DNA of 64,000 nt from Acanthosoma haemorrhoidale (taxonomy: Eukaryota; Arthropoda; Insecta; Hemiptera; Acanthosomatidae): the NCBI GenBank assembly GCA_930367205.1, contig OV884009.1, forward strand, positions 85,209,189 through 85,273,188, read 5' to 3'. Positions 1-10,739 of this stretch are shown here, one piece after another. Position 1 is the stretch's first letter. Each line of letters opens with the position of its first letter. The position numbers and the translations under genes were made by a program. A model generated the notes under the pieces. It saw only the letters and a list, made by a program, of their open reading frames with translations, searched no databases and had not been told where the DNA came from.

Positions 1-85
1 TGTATGAATGAGAGCATATATCTTAATTACTTATTGCCTTATAAAAGGCAGATTGTAATTATTGCACAATAAAGGAATTAACAAT
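1..85 (+). repeat. LINE-A 3' tail fragment
   Basis: This short segment matches the terminal part of a repeat seen again at 11880-11995, 34280-34395 and, reversed, at 36145-36240 and 63762-63850. The shared core is a tatgaatgagagc block, then ttacttattgcc, a ggcagattgtaatt block and a final cacaataaagg. In the 32-34 kb copy the same tail follows jockey-type reverse transcriptase remains, so it is read as the 3' UTR end of LINE-A. Only the 3' end lies in the window. Confidence 0.6.
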
Positions 86-99
86 CAAAAAGTAAAGTA

Positions 100-534
100 C
101 TATGTATATATTATATTATAATATACAAAAAGTAAAGTCGGAAATATATATATATAATAATAAACTTGTTCGAGTTTAGAGCCCATTGACTCGAGGTCCC
201 TCACGAGATTGTCAAATTTATTAAAATGTTCTTGTAGAGAAGTTGTACACTTTAAAATTAAAAGTTTTTTACGTACCAGTAGTTTTGATATAAGACTTTT
301 TCTTTCAAAAATGTTGCTTAAAGCAGACATCATGTCGTTTGCCGTTCCACAACTTCTCACGTAATCAATATGGCGATCGGTAATACAGTTGATAATAATG
401 TTTTTGGCTTTCTTGTCCAATTCCTTGTTGCTGCTAGTGATTTCCACATCTTTATCCAGTACTGATTTTACACCTTTTTCATCTAATAACATTAACACTC
501 TGAATTTCCAGTTGTGAAAATTATTGTCCGTCAA
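100..534 (-). pseudogene. Copia gag N-terminal fragment (UBN2-type)
   Basis: The minus-strand ORF opens with TDNNFHNWKFRV and continues through a mostly alpha-helical region ending LQEHFNKFDNLVRDLE. This is the usual start of Ty1/copia Gag (UBN2 / gag-polypeptide of LTR copia-type). Gag would form the capsid around the element RNA. The last residues become tyrosine/isoleucine-rich where the ORF runs into AT repeat near position 130, so the element is truncated there and no protease, integrase or reverse transcriptase follows in the window. It lies just downstream of the copia primer site at 673-690, in the right orientation and spacing. Confidence 0.7.
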
Positions 535-672
535 CTGAGGCTATGTTAACGTGTGTCCCGTAGCCATGACTGTCTCTCACGTTAATTTTTCTTTTCCAAC
601 ACAAAACACGTCACTATCCAAAAACAAACAACCGGTAAAATTCCCTTTACTCACACAAAGTACTTTTTGAAC

Positions 673-690
673 AGGACTGGGCCCATAACC
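673..690 (-). other. Copia primer binding site (initiator tRNA-Met, anticodon region)
   Basis: Directly after the LTR end, the minus strand reads GGTTATGGGCCCAGTCCT. This is complementary to the anticodon stem-loop of eukaryotic initiator tRNA-Met (GGGCCCAUAACC) and not to the tRNA 3' end. Known family behaviour: Drosophila copia is primed by a cleaved 5' half of initiator tRNA-Met that pairs with exactly this region. The site fixes the orientation and the 5' end of the copia element. Confidence 0.85.
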
Positions 691-772
691 TGTAGAAATA
701 TATTAGGATTACATAGATAAAACACAGACGCTAGGTTAACTCGTGTATTCCACCATAGTTGTTTTAGTTACA
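691..772 (-). repeat. Copia 5' LTR (about 82 bp)
   Basis: On the minus strand this segment starts TGTAACTA and ends TTCTACA, so it has the TGTA/TACA inverted ends typical of LTRs, and it is followed at once by the copia primer site. A second copy of most of it lies inverted at 11144-11218. At 82 bp it is short for a copia LTR, so a deleted LTR is possible. The right boundary is set by the TGTA end and by where similarity to the second copy stops. Confidence 0.65.
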
Positions 773-974
773 ATCTTTACAGATCACACCTTCCATGTGT
801 ATGGTTATGCTTTTTCTTCTTTTCATGCTTTTCACAAAAATGAGAAACTTGCAATTTTGAATCAACGATTTTATTCTTTGTTTATAATTATATATATAAT
901 AATAATAAAATAATAAAATTTTATAATAGTTTAATGGGCATTATAATGGCACCTCAGTCATTGTTGATGACACT

Positions 975-1232
975 AGAAACAGTTATTAGTGATAGTTCTG
1001 AATGTTTAAATCAAATAAACAAGTCTTATAATTCATACAAAAGTAATCAATATCCTAACGTAATCTTGGGTGTTGAAGAAATTGAAACTTCAAAAACAAA
1101 TTATTTTTGAAATTCTAATATCTCCGATAACCAAGGAAATCTTTAATTTAGGATTTGATATACTTTTGTAAGACTTTTCCATTTTATTTTATAATAATAA
1201 TAATATATATATATATTATATATATATATATA
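975..1232. repeat. Left palindrome arm, outer part
   Basis: This segment is the reverse complement of roughly 7130-7411. It includes a plus-strand copy of part of the 80-codon repeat (codons reading VISDSSECLNQINKSYNS) and then an AT-repeat. Similarity begins at 975. The inner part of the same arm is 6615-6831, and the two halves are separated by the gypsy-1 insertion. The arm differs from its partner at only a few bases, not counting the AT-repeat length. Confidence 0.85.
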
Positions 1233-1416
1233 AGTTAACGATCGTCAACGAAAAACGAGAAGAAAAAGGAAAGAGGTTGAATGTAGTTACTGAACGAGAG
1301 TTGTCACAAGACTGTTTTTATTTGAGCTTTTAAAGCCTCTCTAAATACATTCGGGATGTTTACATCCCGATGACTTAAGGATTAGGCTGGCTGCCTACGA
1401 CGTCCGAACCTTTACT
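1233..1416 (-). repeat. gypsy-1 3' LTR
   Basis: This is the 184-bp copy of the LTR at 6419-6614. Both share the gttaacgatcgtcaacg block and the ggatgtttacatcccg hairpin. They differ in a short internal stretch: ttaaggattagg here, against a longer version with two ttaagtcc units in the other copy. The C-rich stretch just to its right (1415-1426) reads as a purine tract on the minus strand, which is the expected plus-strand priming site. Confidence 0.85.
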
Positions 1417-1766
1417 CCCCCCTGCCAGTTTACGCATATCTCTTCGTAAACTCCAAGGTCCGCCGCACTCAGCACACAGCCTGTAATCCCTTACATCACG
1501 TTTACGGTCTAATATATTCATAGTCCTCACAAAAAAACAAAGAAAAGAGATAATACAGAAATAAAACAAAAATAATAATAACAAAAAATAATACATTCGC
1601 CCTAGACCCGGTGGCTGCCAGGTAAAAAAAAAATGGAACATCCACAATATAAATAATGAAAACAAAAACTCTCTCTGAGCAGCACATGTGAATGTGAACA
1701 TGTGAAACATATGATTCCGGATCAGTTGCTCCGTATCGGATCGAGGGCACACCATCTTACGCACAT

Positions 1767-4700
1767 TCAACACCCTCCCCCCTGTGTTGGGAGTTTCAAC
1801 TGTTCAATGTGAACGGTTCGCCTCTTTGGGGTGGTCATACTCTCGATGGTCACGAGATTATGTTCCCGAATTACGATGACCTTAAAGGGCCCCTCATACC
1901 GAACAAGTTCCTTACTACGATTTGACACGACTTTTCTGTACACAAGGGTCCCAATCTATATTGCTCCTATGCGATCCCGCACCTTCAAATTTGCCCGTGC
2001 CACGCGCTTGGATTTTTCGCGCATAATCTTATCGCGTACTTTGTACCACATCTTACCGAGCTGTATGTGGGTGTTATGGAGCTGTGCCACCATTCCCTCA
2101 TCCGCCACCGTCTCTGGCCAGTTCCTCGGTCTCACTCATAATCCGAACAAAATTTCGAAGGGTGCTAACCCCGTCGTGGCATGTATCGAGTGGTTGTATG
2201 CCGCCACCGCCATTGGCATCGCTACGTTCGCCGACAGGCCTTTATCCACCTGGTACAGGCGTAAGTGGTCGCTGAGGGTGCTGTGTAACCTTTCGATGGT
2301 TCCCCTGCTCTTGGGATGCCCGGGGGTATTAAAATACCATGCCACATCCCGTTTTTGCATTTCGGCTCTTACGGTTGCATTGTCAAACTCCCGTCCCCCG
2401 TCCGACGAGATCCTCTCTGGTATGCCGTAGAATTGAAACCATGTGTTGAGGGCTCGTAATATGGAATCTGATGACTTGTCTCCCACCGCGTAGGCCATAG
2501 CCACTTTGCTAAATGGGTCGATGATAGTGACCCACTTAAAACCCCGCCACGTGAAGGTGTCCACTTGAATCTCCGTCAGTGGTGCTTCTGCCGTGGGTGA
2601 TTCCTCCTGGAGTCCCTGCGGGGGATGTCTATCATATTTCGTCTTCTGACAAACTTCGCATGCTCCGATTACCTCCTGAATAGTCCGCTGCATCCCCCAC
2701 CAAAAATAGCGCCTTCGTAGTGCTTGCACCGTCTCCTGCCCACCGCGGTGGTTGGTTTTTCCTTGGTGATACGCCAGTGTTACCTCGCGTTGCTGCTCCT
2801 CGTCCTGCAGGGTTTGGACCACGGAAAGACACCGAATGAACGAGCGATCCACCCCCAACAGCTCTTTCTGCCACAGCTTTTTAATTTTGTCCCACACAGT
2901 CGCGTTGCCCACGAATAAATGGTGTGTTTTGCCGGGTTTGGACACGTCCTTGAGAGCCTGACAAATTTGATCTCCTCGAACTCCCGGTGGTGACCAAATC
3001 GTCGCGATCTGACTCCTGCCGTACGTACTATGGAGTATTTTCAGAGCACCCGATGTTTGAGTTTTCCAAATGATCTGCCTCCACTTATCATTGATAATTT
3101 CGTCCGTCGTCTCCATATCACGCGGTCTCTCTCCTATAGACTCGTCTGATGGTGTGTCCGCACTCCTGTCACTATCTTTCCGCGTGCTGCTCCTGCCCGC
3201 TTCTCCAGGCGTCCATTCCTCAATGAACTGCCTCATACCACTCGATGTTTCCCCTTCTTCTATGGCGTTCACCATAATAGCGCGCGACAGCCAATCTGCC
3301 ACGACGTTGTCTTTGCCTGGCTTATATACAATATCAAGATTGTATTGGGCTAAGAATTCCTTCCACCTTGTTACCCTTGAGGAGGATTCTTTGAGTTTTC
3401 CGACCCATTGAAGAGGCCGGTGATCCGTATGTATTCGAAACCTTCTGCCAAATACATACGGACGGAAGTGCCCAATGGCCCACACTATCCCGAGGAGTTC
3501 TCGTTCCAGAGCGCTGTACCGCGCCTCCGTGTCCGTCAGGCGTCTGCTCGCGTAAGCCACCGGTCTTTCCCCGTCTTCACCTTCCTGTGACAATACTGCC
3601 CCCAAGGCATAGTCGCTTGCGTCGGTGGTGATCGTGAAATCCTTCTCAAAGTTAGGGAAAGCCAAAATCGGCGCCTCCTGCAAACGTGCCAAGCATTTGC
3701 GGATATTCTGCTCTATCAGCGGCGTGATCATTATCCGTGCTCCTTTCCGTAGTAAATTGTTAATGGGTACCATATATTCTGCCATGTCCGGCACGAAACG
3801 GCGGTAGTAATTGAGCGTGCCCAGTAATCTCCGAATCCCTTTTACATCTTTTGGCACCTCCATTCTCTGGATCGCTTCTACTTTCGTCGAGTCTGGTTGA
3901 ACCCCTTCCTGTGAGATTGTGTGCCCTAAAAAACTAATCTGCTCCTGCCCCAGTGACGATTTGTCTATTGACAGTTTCAACCCGAAATCCCTTAATCTCT
4001 CAAATACGTTCCGGAGGTGTTGAATATGTTCCGATTCCGTTCGGCTGAAGATCAGCAGGTCATCCATGTAAATTTGGCACATATTTTCGTCCATTCCTTT
4101 CAGAAGTTCGTCCATGAGACGCTGAAAGGTTATTGGAGCATTTTTGAGACCGAACGGCATTCTCGTGAACTCAAAATGCCCTCTTTCAAACGAAAACGCC
4201 GTTTTATGTTGGTCATGCGCAGCTAGTTTGATCTGATGGTACCCTGCTTTTAGGTCCAATGTGCTAAAAATGTTTGCACCGTTTAGTCTGTCTAGGATGT
4301 CTTCGAACCGCGGGATCGGATATTTTTCGTCCAGGGTATTATCGTTAAGTTTCCGAAAATCCACCACGACTCGGTATTTTTCCTCACATTCTCCCGGCCG
4401 ACTTTTCTTTTTCACTGCCCACAAAGGGCTATTAAACGGAGACGTGCTATCTCTGATAATACCTTGGCGCTTGAGATCCTCGATCTCCTTTCTAATGTGT
4501 TGTCTGAGCGCTTGCGGATACCACCTCTCCTTCACATACGTCACCCGCTCTACTTTTAACGGGATCTCATGTAGCGTTTTCCCCGTTGCTCCTAGCTTGT
4601 CCCCTTCAGCGAAAAAAATATCCCTAAACTCGCTCCTCAGACTCTCCCTCCAATCCTCTACTCTCTTAACCGCTCCTATTTGCTCCGTTTCGCCCCTTAC

Positions 4701-5321
4701 GCCCCCCCGGCTTCGATAGGTTCGCTTCCCTATTTTGATCCTCCAGTTCTCACCCTCGTTTTCGATGCGCGCGCCTACCTTTCCCAGTAAATCACACCCC
4801 ACTATTATCTGGTATTCCCATGGCATGTCTTCCACGACGTGTACTTTTATGTCACCCATTACTTTCGCCCATTCTTCCAGCCCCACGACCGCTTCTCCCA
4901 TTACTTCGCAGGGTCCCCCAAGAGTAAGTAATTTACACTTACATACCTTGATCTGGTGTGCCCTCTCTCCTCCACGCAACCTCTCTAACGCACCACGAGA
5001 TATTATTGTATTGGTGCTGCCAGTATCAATGAGGCACCTCTCCCCCTTCCCGAACTCGATAATTGGCAAACCACACATCCTTTCCCGCACTGTATTGCAC
5101 CTTAGGATGCGGTCGCCTCTCTGCTGCCACTCTCCTCAGGCCTCCGTACGCCGCTCCCATCTGCGCAAGGGATTCTTCTGCCACTCTCGTCGTCTGCTCC
5201 CACTGCGCTTCGACTCCTCTCCGTCTGTCTCCGACGTCCCTGATGACTCGTCGCCCGATGATCCAATTTCTCTTGGTGTCGCGCTCCGCCTCTCCCGGAT
5301 TTCCTGGTTATTCACCTCCAT
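1767..5321 (-). pseudogene. pol: gypsy-1 pol (protease, reverse transcriptase, RNase H, integrase), three stops
   Basis: The longest open piece is 5090-2136 (984 codons). Numbered from 5090, it has the protease motif DTGS (D22), the reverse transcriptase core with YMDD at 341-344, RNase H with TTDASDYALG and a TDHRPLQW site, an HHCC zinc region in integrase, and the integrase catalytic triad D844, D897 and E933 (35 residues between the last two). The reading frame starts upstream at 5321, overlapping the gag stop in the -1 frame, but is cut by a TGA at 5136-5138. The integrase C-terminus continues past a TGA at 2136-2138 and a TAG at 1956-1958 to a natural-looking end at 1767. The same C-terminal region is open in gypsy-2, which shows the stops are lesions. 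Confidence 0.9.
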
Positions 5322-6311
5322 TGGTTCTGCTTTGTGAACAATTCCCTTCTACGAAACAAGTATGGACATTGTCTTGCTATGTGTCCTTCTTCCCCACACT
5401 CAAAGCACTTAGTGCGAGGGCACTGAGCTACCAGATGGCCCGTCTTTCCACAACCATGACATTTCCTTTCTTCTTTCCGAGGTGCGTACCTAGGCCTCGT
5501 CACTCCCAATCTTCTCTCTCTTGTCGCTCCCCTGTCTCTACCGGCAAACGACGTTTCCTGTCTCCTCCACACTGGTTTTGGGGTCCTGTTTCTCCTATAT
5601 GGGATCTGGCTCCAATCGTTGTCATCTTCGTTCATTTTTACTTCTTCTTCCCTTGCGCTAGCATCTATCATCGCCTGGGCGCATTCGAGGAACGATCGCT
5701 CATTAGGGAACCCTTCCTTCCTTCCCGTCTCCTTCGCTAATTGTACCTTTAAGATTGTAGACAGGAATCCCATCCTGCCCTCCACTTCATCGGCGCTAGT
5801 TGTCTCCCTCATTTTCTCATTTATTTTATTGTAGCGGACAACCAGGACTGCAGCATACTGTCCACTATTCTGTCTCGGAGATTTCATTTCTCGAAACATT
5901 TGGAATATATCCTCCTCTGGGGTCCATCGTCCCCCCCCCCCCATATGCTTTTTTCAGTCTCGTCTTTACTATCTCCCACGGGGTTTCCTCGTCCGCCTGT
6001 ATCAGGTTCAGCACCTTCCTTTTCACCCTGCACACCAGGTCTGCCTTTATTGACTTAGCGTCACCTGGGTCGAGTAACCCTTCGTCCATCTTGGCTTGTA
6101 TCCTCTCCATAATCCTATCTCCACCTTTGAGAAAATGATTTAACTCACCTATTTCCCCAGAAAATTTTTCGAGGTCTGAGATCATTTTCCTCATGTCCTG
6201 TGACGTCACTGCCCGCACCTTCATCCACGCCAGTGAGTTCGCATGGGCTTCAGCCATGGTTTCTTTAGGTAACTGTGGAACTTCAAACGCTGCCGGCCGC
6301 AATTCCACCAT
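5312..6311 (-). pseudogene. gag: gypsy-1 gag, frameshifted in a poly-G run
   Basis: The first part (6311-5865) begins MVELRPAAFEVPQ and holds the matrix/capsid-like region. The second part (5944-5312) is in another frame and carries two CCHC zinc knuckles (CHGCGKTGHLVAQC and CFECGEEGHIARQC) for RNA binding. The two frames meet at a run of 12 identical bases at 5931-5942, so one base gained or lost there explains the break. The gag stop overlaps the first codons of the pol frame (-1), the usual gypsy arrangement. A homopolymer error in the assembly is a real alternative to a true mutation. Confidence 0.85.
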
Positions 6312-6400
6312 TACCTACTTTAATTAAATCACACGAAAGTGAATAAGAAGGAAAAAATAACAAAAACCAACTCGCACGTTAATGACTCGAACCCACTCCG

Positions 6401-6419
6401 CTCCCGGGTTTCGGCACCA
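6401..6419 (-). other. gypsy-1 primer binding site (tRNA-Phe)
   Basis: Next to the 5' LTR the minus strand reads TGGTGCCGAAACCCGGGA. Its complement ends CGGGUUUCGGCACCA, which agrees with the 3' end of animal tRNA-Phe, whose acceptor 5' strand starts GCCGAAA. The first T may overlap the last LTR base. Gypsy-2 uses the same site with one change. Confidence 0.75.
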
Positions 6420-6614
6420 GTTAACGATCGTCAACGAAAAACGAGAAGAAAAAGGAAAGAGGTTGAATGTAGTTACTGAACGAGAGTTGTCACAAGACTG
6501 TTTTTATTTGAGCTTTTAAAGCCTCTCTAAATACATTCGGGATGTTTACATCCCGATGACTTCTAATCCTTAAGTCCTTAAGTCCTGGCTGCCTACGACG
6601 TCCGAACCTTAACT
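6419..6614 (-). repeat. gypsy-1 5' LTR
   Basis: This 196-bp LTR matches 1233-1416. In the direction of transcription it starts AGTTAAGGTTCGG and ends CGTTAAC next to the primer site. It should carry the promoter and the start of the element RNA, but no single TATA box is convincing. Confidence 0.85.
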
Positions 6615-6831
6615 TATATATAACCATCATATGTTCGTTTGAAGTTAGTTATTTAGTTTTATAAGGCTATTATTTGAAATTGTTATTGATTTTTTTATAT
6701 CGTCTGTGATGGAAATCATCACTTTTAGTTTTCATCACAACTTTGTCACTTTTTCCTTTGACGTTTCTTTGAGTATTTTCTTTATTAGATGGTCCATATC
6801 GGTTTGATTGATAATTTATTCTTTTTTGCTC
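6615..6831. repeat. Left palindrome arm, inner part
   Basis: This segment is the reverse complement of 6909-7125. It runs from the AT-rich gypsy-1 junction to cttttttgctc, where the match stops. The only base difference I noticed is ggtccatatc here against ggttcatatc in the reversed partner. The loop between the arms is 77 bp (6832-6908). Confidence 0.9.
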
Positions 6832-6908
6832 GAGCCATATCAATTCCTCATTCTTTCTCTCTTAAATTTTCTAAACATTATCTGAAGATAAATGGACTAA
6901 TCTTCCAG

Positions 6909-7116
6909 GAGCAAAAAAGAATAAATTATCAATCAAACCGATATGAACCATCTAATAAAGAAAATACTCAAAGAAACGTCAAAGGAAAAAGTGACAAAGT
7001 TGTGATGAAAACTAAAAGTGATGATTTCCATCACAGACGATATAAAAAAATCAATAACAATTTCAAATAATAGCCTTATAAAACTAAATAACTAACTTCA
7101 AACGAACATATGATGG

Positions 7117-7176
<60 letters not shown>

Positions 7177-7411
7177 TATATATTATTATTATTATAAAAT
7201 AAAATGGAAAAGTCTTACAAAAGTATATCAAATCCTAAATTAAAGATTTCCTTGGTTATCGGAGATATTAGAATTTCAAAAATAATTTGTTTTTGAAGTT
7301 TCAATTTCTTCAACAACCAAGATTACGTTAGGATATTGATTACTTTTGTATGAATTATAAGACTTGTTTATTTGATTTAAACATTCGGAACTATCACTAA
7401 TAACTGTTTCT
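6909..7411. repeat. Right palindrome arm
   Basis: This uninterrupted arm of 503 bp pairs with 6615-6831 plus 975-1232. It includes a long (AT)n run at about 7118-7170 and ends inside the first 80-codon repeat unit, so part of that repeat is duplicated in the left arm. A short plus-strand ORF (6789-7070) spans the loop and the arm, with no recognisable domain. Confidence 0.9.
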
Positions 7412-7993
7412 GCTGTTAAATCTACTGTTTCTGTGTTTTTGAAGTTATTGCTACTTTCTGTTCCTAGATTCTTTATTGGCTCCACAATTTCTCTATATTG
7501 GTCAACAAATTCAGAATGATCCTTATTTGTTTTTGAAGTTTCAATTTCTTCAACACCCAAGATTACGTTAGGATATTGATTACTTTTGTATGAATTATAA
7601 GACTTGTTTATTTGATTTAAACATTCAGAACTATCACTAATAACTGTTTCTGCTGTTAAATCTACTGTTTCTGTGTTTTTGAAGTTATTGCTACTTTCTG
7701 TTCCTAGATTCTTTATTGGCTCCGCAATTTCTCTATATTGGTCAACAAATTCAGAATGATCCTTATTTGTTTTTGAAGTTTCAATTTCTTCAACACCAAA
7801 GATTACGTTAGGATATTGATTACTTTTGTATGAATTATAAGACTTGTTTATTTGATTTAAACATTCAGAACTATCACTAATAACTGTTTCTGCTGTTAAA
7901 TCTACTGTTTCTGTGTTTTTGAAGTTATTGCTACTTTCTGTTCCTAGATTCGTTATTGGCTCCACAATTTCTCTATATTGGTCAACAAATTCA
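7285..7993 (-). repeat. Three tandem 240-bp (80-codon) coding repeats
   Basis: Three units, at about 7285-7513, 7514-7753 and 7754-7993, are nearly identical and keep one minus-strand frame. Each encodes 80 residues including EFVDQYREIVEPI, TETVDLTAETVISDSSECL and KSYNSYKSNQYPNVI. The period is exactly 240 bp. The reading frame enters from the MELK-like segment through AT-rich DNA and stops at 7276. I do not recognise the repeat. It is rich in Ser, Asn, Glu and Thr, has no cysteine pattern or membrane segment, and looks like a disordered tail. It may be a duplicated exon of a neighbouring gene. Confidence 0.7.
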
Positions 7994-8076
7994 TTAACAT
8001 ATATTATATTGTATATAATATCTATTGTATATATATATATTATATATATAATAATAATTGTCTTATGTCTTACGAT

Positions 8077-8836
<760 letters not shown>

Positions 8837-8851
8837 TGTTCCTACTTATAA

Positions 8852-9138
8852 TTACAAACAATATCCCAAATACGCAAACGCTGTCGTAAATGAAATTGGA
8901 TTAATTTCATTGTTATCACTATTTTTCAACTGCTCCATAGTGCTGTAACCGGTGTCTTGACCACCGCTGAGTATGGTAGATGTGAATATACCATCTTTCA
9001 TAGAAACTGATATATTCATAGGTTCTGGCTGTGCTTTAATAGGAGAGATATCAGGTGACGAAAGAGTATCAGAAGCACTGTTCATTGTCCAATCTAATCG
9101 GTTATCCTTCACTTTGATATTTATATGTATGTTATTTT

Positions 9139-9174
<36 letters not shown>

Positions 9175-9310
9175 CAATTTTCTTTCCAGTTTAATATCAA
9201 ATTTTTCTTCAGGTATATCTAGTGGGGAATCAATAGGTGCAGGATTTATTCGGGAGATGTCATCAATGGACCAGGTAAATTCACCACTCTCAGGTGAATC
9301 AGTCTTTTAA
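8852..9310 (-). pseudogene. bora: Probable Bora (aurora borealis) fragment
   Basis: From about 9310 the minus strand encodes SPESGEFTWSIDDISRINP followed by APIDSPLDIPEEKF. This fits the conserved block of Bora, the Aurora-A and Plk1 activator, which reads FxWSID-x-I-x-x-x-x-P-x-x-ID. Just upstream, in another frame, is a SPNIFKR motif, the usual Bora partner motif before that block. After an AT-repeat (9138-9172) a second open piece (9112-8852) contains DTLSSPDISPI and a GYSTMEQL end, also compatible with a Bora C-terminal part. A frame break lies near 9307, and the AT-repeat may be an intron. The family call rests on a short motif. Confidence 0.5.
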
Positions 9311-10738
9311 AAATATTTGGGCTACATGTATGTCCCTCCAGAAGATCAACATTAGTAGTAAATGGTAGCCTTGCGTTTTTCTCTTGCTGAGCAGCAGCAA
9401 TCTGATGGGTTTCACGAACAATGATCCTTCCATATTCATCTCTGGGTTTCACAGCTACAGCTGCTGCCTTCTCAAGGCTTTCCTTAGCTTTGGCAGCGAG
9501 CCCTGACTTGAGCTTCTTTAAAGACTCCATCTGCCTCTCTGTCTCGTCCTGCTCAGGTTCACGTTCATTACCACCTGCTTCATCCTCACCGCTAGAATCA
9601 TGAAGCCTCACCACCGGCTTTGGTTTGAGGATTTCTTTGTATCTCTCAGGGTACTTTTCCACTGGTGAATAGCTTAAGCTAGATCTCGAACTTGATCTTC
9701 TACCTTTATTCTTTTCTAATTTCATTTTATCTTTAGAAGGAGACTTTTCTTTAGACACACTCTTCTTTTTCTCTGCCTTAACAGTAATCGGACTTTTCGG
9801 AGATGGTGGCAGCTTCCTTGAAGAACTCCCAGATCTATCTCGCTTTTCCTCTTTCATTTTATTTTTACTGTCTTCTTCGCTATTAGACAGTTCCTTTCGG
9901 AGTCTGCTGATGTTATCTCTCTTTTTTGGTTGTACACTGGATTCCCTACTTTCAGATTTGTCCTTTCTAAACTTATCTTTCATTTCTTTATAACGTGATT
10001 CACCGACAGTATGGCCTTGCTGCTTACTATCTTTTTCTTCTTTTAAATAAAGAGTTTTCAATTCAGTCTTTTCTTTGCTTACTCTACTCAATCGCTCAGT
10101 ACTCTCCCTACTTCTGCTAGTAGAGTTATTTTTTTTATCTTTGCTACTACTTAGTCTTCTGGATCTTTCTTTTTCTTCCTTACTGTATAATCTCTCTTCT
10201 CTCCTCTCATTATTTCTACTATAAGAACGAAGCTGCTCTTCTTTGCTACTAATGTAGGATTTGTCATCTGTATGATGTTTTTCTTTTTCTTTGGTCTCCT
10301 TATCTGCCCTCTCTTTACTACTGCTTTCTGACCTTCTATCCTTTTTAATAGGTGTCTTATCTCTAGGCAAACTTGAAGATTTTAATTTGTCTTTGTTAGA
10401 ACTGATAGGCATATCTTTCTTTCTTTCTGTACTCCTTGTTCTAGACCTTTGCCTGCATGAATCTTTAGTCTGATCCTTTCTATCTAAGCTTCCTCGCTTA
10501 TCCTTCTGTTTGACAGGACTAACATCTTTCTTCCTCGAATACGATGAAGGCTTTTCCCAGTTTGTTTTGCTAGTGGACCTTTCTTCTCTACTGAGTGATC
10601 TATCCTTTTTCATTTTAATTTTACTTGATGGTCTCTCTTTTTTTTCTCCAGCCTTTTCTGGACTTTCATATCTTTTTTTGACTGGGCTTATGTCCTTTAC
10701 TTTCTTCTTTTCATCTACTTTTTCACCCTTGGAGATTC
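9307..10738 (-). pseudogene. Lys/Ser/Arg-rich nuclear protein fragment, 5' end missing
   Basis: One frame stays open from the junction at 10738 to the frame break near 9307; the first Met is at 10613. The product is very rich in Lys, Ser, Arg and Glu (RSRTRSTERKKD, SRSRESTERLSR), which is typical of disordered RNA-processing proteins, and ends with a more ordered block around EKYPERYKEILKPKP and SLKKLKSGLAAKAKESLEK. No RRM or zinc finger is present, so I do not name it. The 5' end is replaced at 10739 by an inverted copy of its own 3' block. The last ~40 codons run into Bora-like sequence, so a splice site or fusion probably lies near 9430. Confidence 0.6.
9419..9691. repeat. Inverted repeat arm inside the Lys/Ser-rich fragment
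   Basis: These 273 bases recur in reverse complement at 10740-11012 with a single difference noticed (gctattcacc against gccattcacc). The arm covers the SPVEKYPERY to DEYGRII codons. The arms are separated by about 1.05 kb. Confidence 0.9.
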
Positions 10739-10739
10739 A

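Larger units (their letters stand above)
1233..6614 (-). mobile_element. gypsy-1: Ty3/gypsy LTR retrotransposon, near full length, inactivated
   Basis: The element has LTRs at 1233-1416 and 6419-6614, a primer site, gag, pol and a polypurine tract, in that order on the minus strand. Its LTRs have AGTTAA/TTAACT ends. It sits in an AT-repeat with TATA on both sides, which fits a 4-bp target duplication but is ambiguous there. Gag is split at a run of 12 G (minus strand), and pol has in-frame stops at 5136-5138, 2136-2138 and 1956-1958. The two LTRs differ by a small rearranged stretch before GGCTGCC. The insertion splits one arm of the palindrome, so it is younger than that duplication. No envelope ORF is seen. 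Confidence 0.9.

Noticed and set aside
1831..5740. Series of plus-strand ORFs of 60-225 codons
   Set aside because: All lie antisense to gypsy-1 gag and pol and show no domain; they are shadows of the real minus-strand genes.
6390..6425. tRNA gene, because of the tRNA-like cccgggtttcggcacca
   Set aside because: Only the last 18 bases match a tRNA and they sit exactly at an LTR boundary; it is a primer binding site.
7118..7195. AT repeat as an origin or promoter
   Set aside because: It is a simple (AT)n run, also present in the other palindrome arm, with no other signal near it.
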